From Xenophilus sp. L33 (lineage in GTDB: Bacteria > Pseudomonadota > Gammaproteobacteria > Burkholderiales > Burkholderiaceae_C): a stretch of DNA of 45,322 nucleotides. The notes beneath the pieces were generated by a model that was not told the DNA's origin, ran no database searches, and was given only the letters and a program-made list of their open reading frames with translations. Position numbers and translations under genes: made by a program. Location of the stretch: contig NZ_LMUW01000030.1 in NCBI RefSeq assembly GCF_009765735.1, forward strand, positions 1 to 45,322, written 5' to 3'. This document shows, piece after piece, positions 44,220 through 45,322 of this stretch. How positions within the stretch are numbered: the stretch's first letter is position 1; each line of letters starts with the position of its first letter.

Positions 44220-45275
44220 ATGTCCAAGACCCTCGACCCCGACAGCCTGCAGCGCCAGGTCGCGCAGATCATCGCCGCCGCCGGCAGCGCGCCGGCCGAG
44301 GCCGAGCAGGTCGCGGCCAACCTGGTGCTGGCCAATCTCAGCGGCCACGATTCGCACGGCGTCGGCATGGTGCCGCGCTATGTCGACGCGGTGGCCGAAG
44401 GCGGCCTGGTGCCCAACAACGCCATGGCGGTCCGGCTCGACGGCGGCGCGATGCTGTCGATCGACGGCCAGCGCGGCTACGGCCAGGTGGTCGGCGTGCA
44501 GGCGATGGAACTCGGCATCGCCCGCGCCAAGCTGCACGGCAGCTGCATCCTCTCGCTGGCCAATGCGCACCACCTGGGCCGCATCGGCCACTTCGCGGAA
44601 ATGGCGGTGGCCGAGGACCTGGTCGCGCTGCACTTCGTCAACGTGCTGTCGCGGCCGGTGGTCGCGCCCTGGGGCGGCGGCGACGGCCGCTTCGGCACCA
44701 ATCCATGCTGCATCGGCGTGCCGCTCGCGGGCGCGGCGCCCTTCGTGCTCGACTTCGCGACCAGCCGGGTGGCGCAGGGAAAGATGCGCGTGGCCTACAA
44801 CAAGGGCGAGAAGGTGGCGGCCGGCACCCTGATCGACGAGAAGGGTGCGCCGACCGACGATCCCGGCGTGGTGGTGGTGCCGCAGGCCGGCGGCCTCTTC
44901 GGCGCGCTCATGACCTTCGGCGAGCACAAGGGCTACGGCCTGGCGGTGGCCTGCGAACTGCTCGGCGGCGCCTTGAGCGGCGGCGGCACCTGGCACCGGC
45001 CGGCCGACACCGCGCGCAGCGTGCTGAACGGCATGCTGGCGATCCTGATCGACCCGGCGCGGCTCGGCACGCAGGCCGCCTTCGAGCAGGAAGCCGCCGC
45101 CTTCGTCGACTGGCTGCGCCAGAGCCCGCCCGGCGCCGGCTTCGACGGCGTGCAGATCGCCGGCGAGCCCGAGCGCAAGGCGCGCTCCGCGCGGCGCCGC
45201 GACGGCATCGTGGTGGACGACGCCACCTGGAGCGAGATCGTCGAGGCGGGGCGCAAGGTCGGGGTCGCGGTCTAG
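44220..45275 (+). CDS. Ldh2/malate-lactate dehydrogenase family oxidoreductase
   Basis: 351 residues from the ATG at 44220, 5 bp after the lactonase stop. Family motifs: LSGHDSHGVGMVPRYVDAV (catalytic His), RGYGQVVGVQAMELGIARAK, LANAHHLGRIGHFAEMA, and FVLDFATSRVAQGKM. The Ldh2/YlbC/YiaK family is NAD(P)-linked and distinct from Rossmann-type lactate and malate dehydrogenases; it acts on malate, lactate, ureidoglycolate or 2,3-diketogulonate. Here it could oxidise the hydroxyacid made by the FAH-type hydrolase, for example L-lactate, to pyruvate (inference). Confidence 0.9.
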   Translation: MSKTLDPDSLQRQVAQIIAAAGSAPAEAEQVAANLVLANLSGHDSHGVGMVPRYVDAVAEGGLVPNNAMAVRLDGGAMLSIDGQRGYGQVVGVQAMELGIARAKLHGSCILSLANAHHLGRIGHFAEMAVAEDLVALHFVNVLSRPVVAPWGGGDGRFGTNPCCIGVPLAGAAPFVLDFATSRVAQGKMRVAYNKGEKVAAGTLIDEKGAPTDDPGVVVVPQAGGLFGALMTFGEHKGYGLAVACELLGGALSGGGTWHRPADTARSVLNGMLAILIDPARLGTQAAFEQEAAAFVDWLRQSPPGAGFDGVQIAGEPERKARSARRRDGIVVDDATWSEIVEAGRKVGVAV

Positions 45276-45297
45276 CTGTTGAGTTGCAATAGGTTCT

Positions 45298-45320
45298 TCC
45301 CGCCAAGTCTGGAAGCGGGA
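45298..45320. terminator. Possible terminator hairpin at the window end
   Basis: TCCCGC (45298-45303) and GCGGGA (45315-45320) form a short stem 23 nt after the last stop codon. The sequence ends before any T-tract could be judged. Confidence 0.3.
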
Positions 45321-45322
45321 GG

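Overview
The window is a GC-rich, densely coded chromosomal segment. Its gene content and the three copies of a 'CCCCCGAGGGGG / ACGAAGTGA / GTGGGGGC' intergenic repeat suggest a betaproteobacterium of the Burkholderiales, most likely Comamonadaceae (Variovorax/Acidovorax-like). That assignment is inference from gene order and repeat style, not from a marker gene. I see no rRNA, tRNA, CRISPR array, prophage or insertion sequence. No stretch over 300 bases lacks a gene.

Layout. (1) 1-3168, minus strand: a LysR regulator followed by a radical SAM DNA-repair-type protein and a DUF4130-UdgX fusion cut by the window edge. (2) 3300-8589, plus strand: a beta-oxidation operon (crotonase/3-hydroxyacyl-CoA dehydrogenase fusion, thiolase, acyl-CoA synthetase), divergent from the LysR gene across a cluster of TGTCAA/TTGACA boxes and ended by a perfect 19-bp-stem terminator. 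(3) 8661-11792, minus: a gltIJKL-type glutamate/aspartate ABC importer. (4) 11793-15501: an array of five hairpins, a D-2-hydroxyacid dehydrogenase, an Atm1-type ABC exporter, a hotdog acyl-CoA thioesterase, a glycine-zipper lipoprotein and a small secreted protein. (5) 15949-23050, minus: the soluble NAD-dependent formate dehydrogenase operon fdsGBA-fdhD-fdsD with a LysR gene upstream. (6) 23081-32210, minus: a second, TetR-controlled fatty-acid operon (acyl-CoA dehydrogenase, DUF2147 protein, FadN-type fusion, thiolase, thioesterase, DsbA-family isomerase, crotonase). (7) 32478-33422, plus: a stand-alone methyltransferase with a structured, AT-richer leader. (8) 33453-45275: a sugar-acid catabolic regulon around a GntR/FCD regulator.

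How the genes work together. Regions 2 and 6 are two near-complete beta-oxidation sets built on opposite domain orders (crotonase-HCDH versus HCDH-crotonase) and read by different regulators, which suggests different acyl substrates. Region 5 oxidises formate to CO2 and yields NADH. Region 8 fits a non-phosphorylative, diketo-hydrolase route of the L-fucose/L-rhamnose type: sugar dehydrogenase (SDR), lactonase (SMP-30), acid-sugar dehydratase (enolase superfamily and/or UxaA type), 2-keto-3-deoxy acid dehydrogenase (SDR), FAH-type hydrolase giving pyruvate plus a hydroxyacid, and an Ldh2-type dehydrogenase that could use the hydroxyacid. Its transporter is a polar-amino-acid-type ABC system, not a sugar type. 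Its four transcripts start from two divergent promoter regions that carry a duplicated ~68-bp cassette with an FCD-type operator. This two-cassette regulon, with two unrelated dehydratases and an extra crotonase, is the part of the window most worth experimental follow-up.
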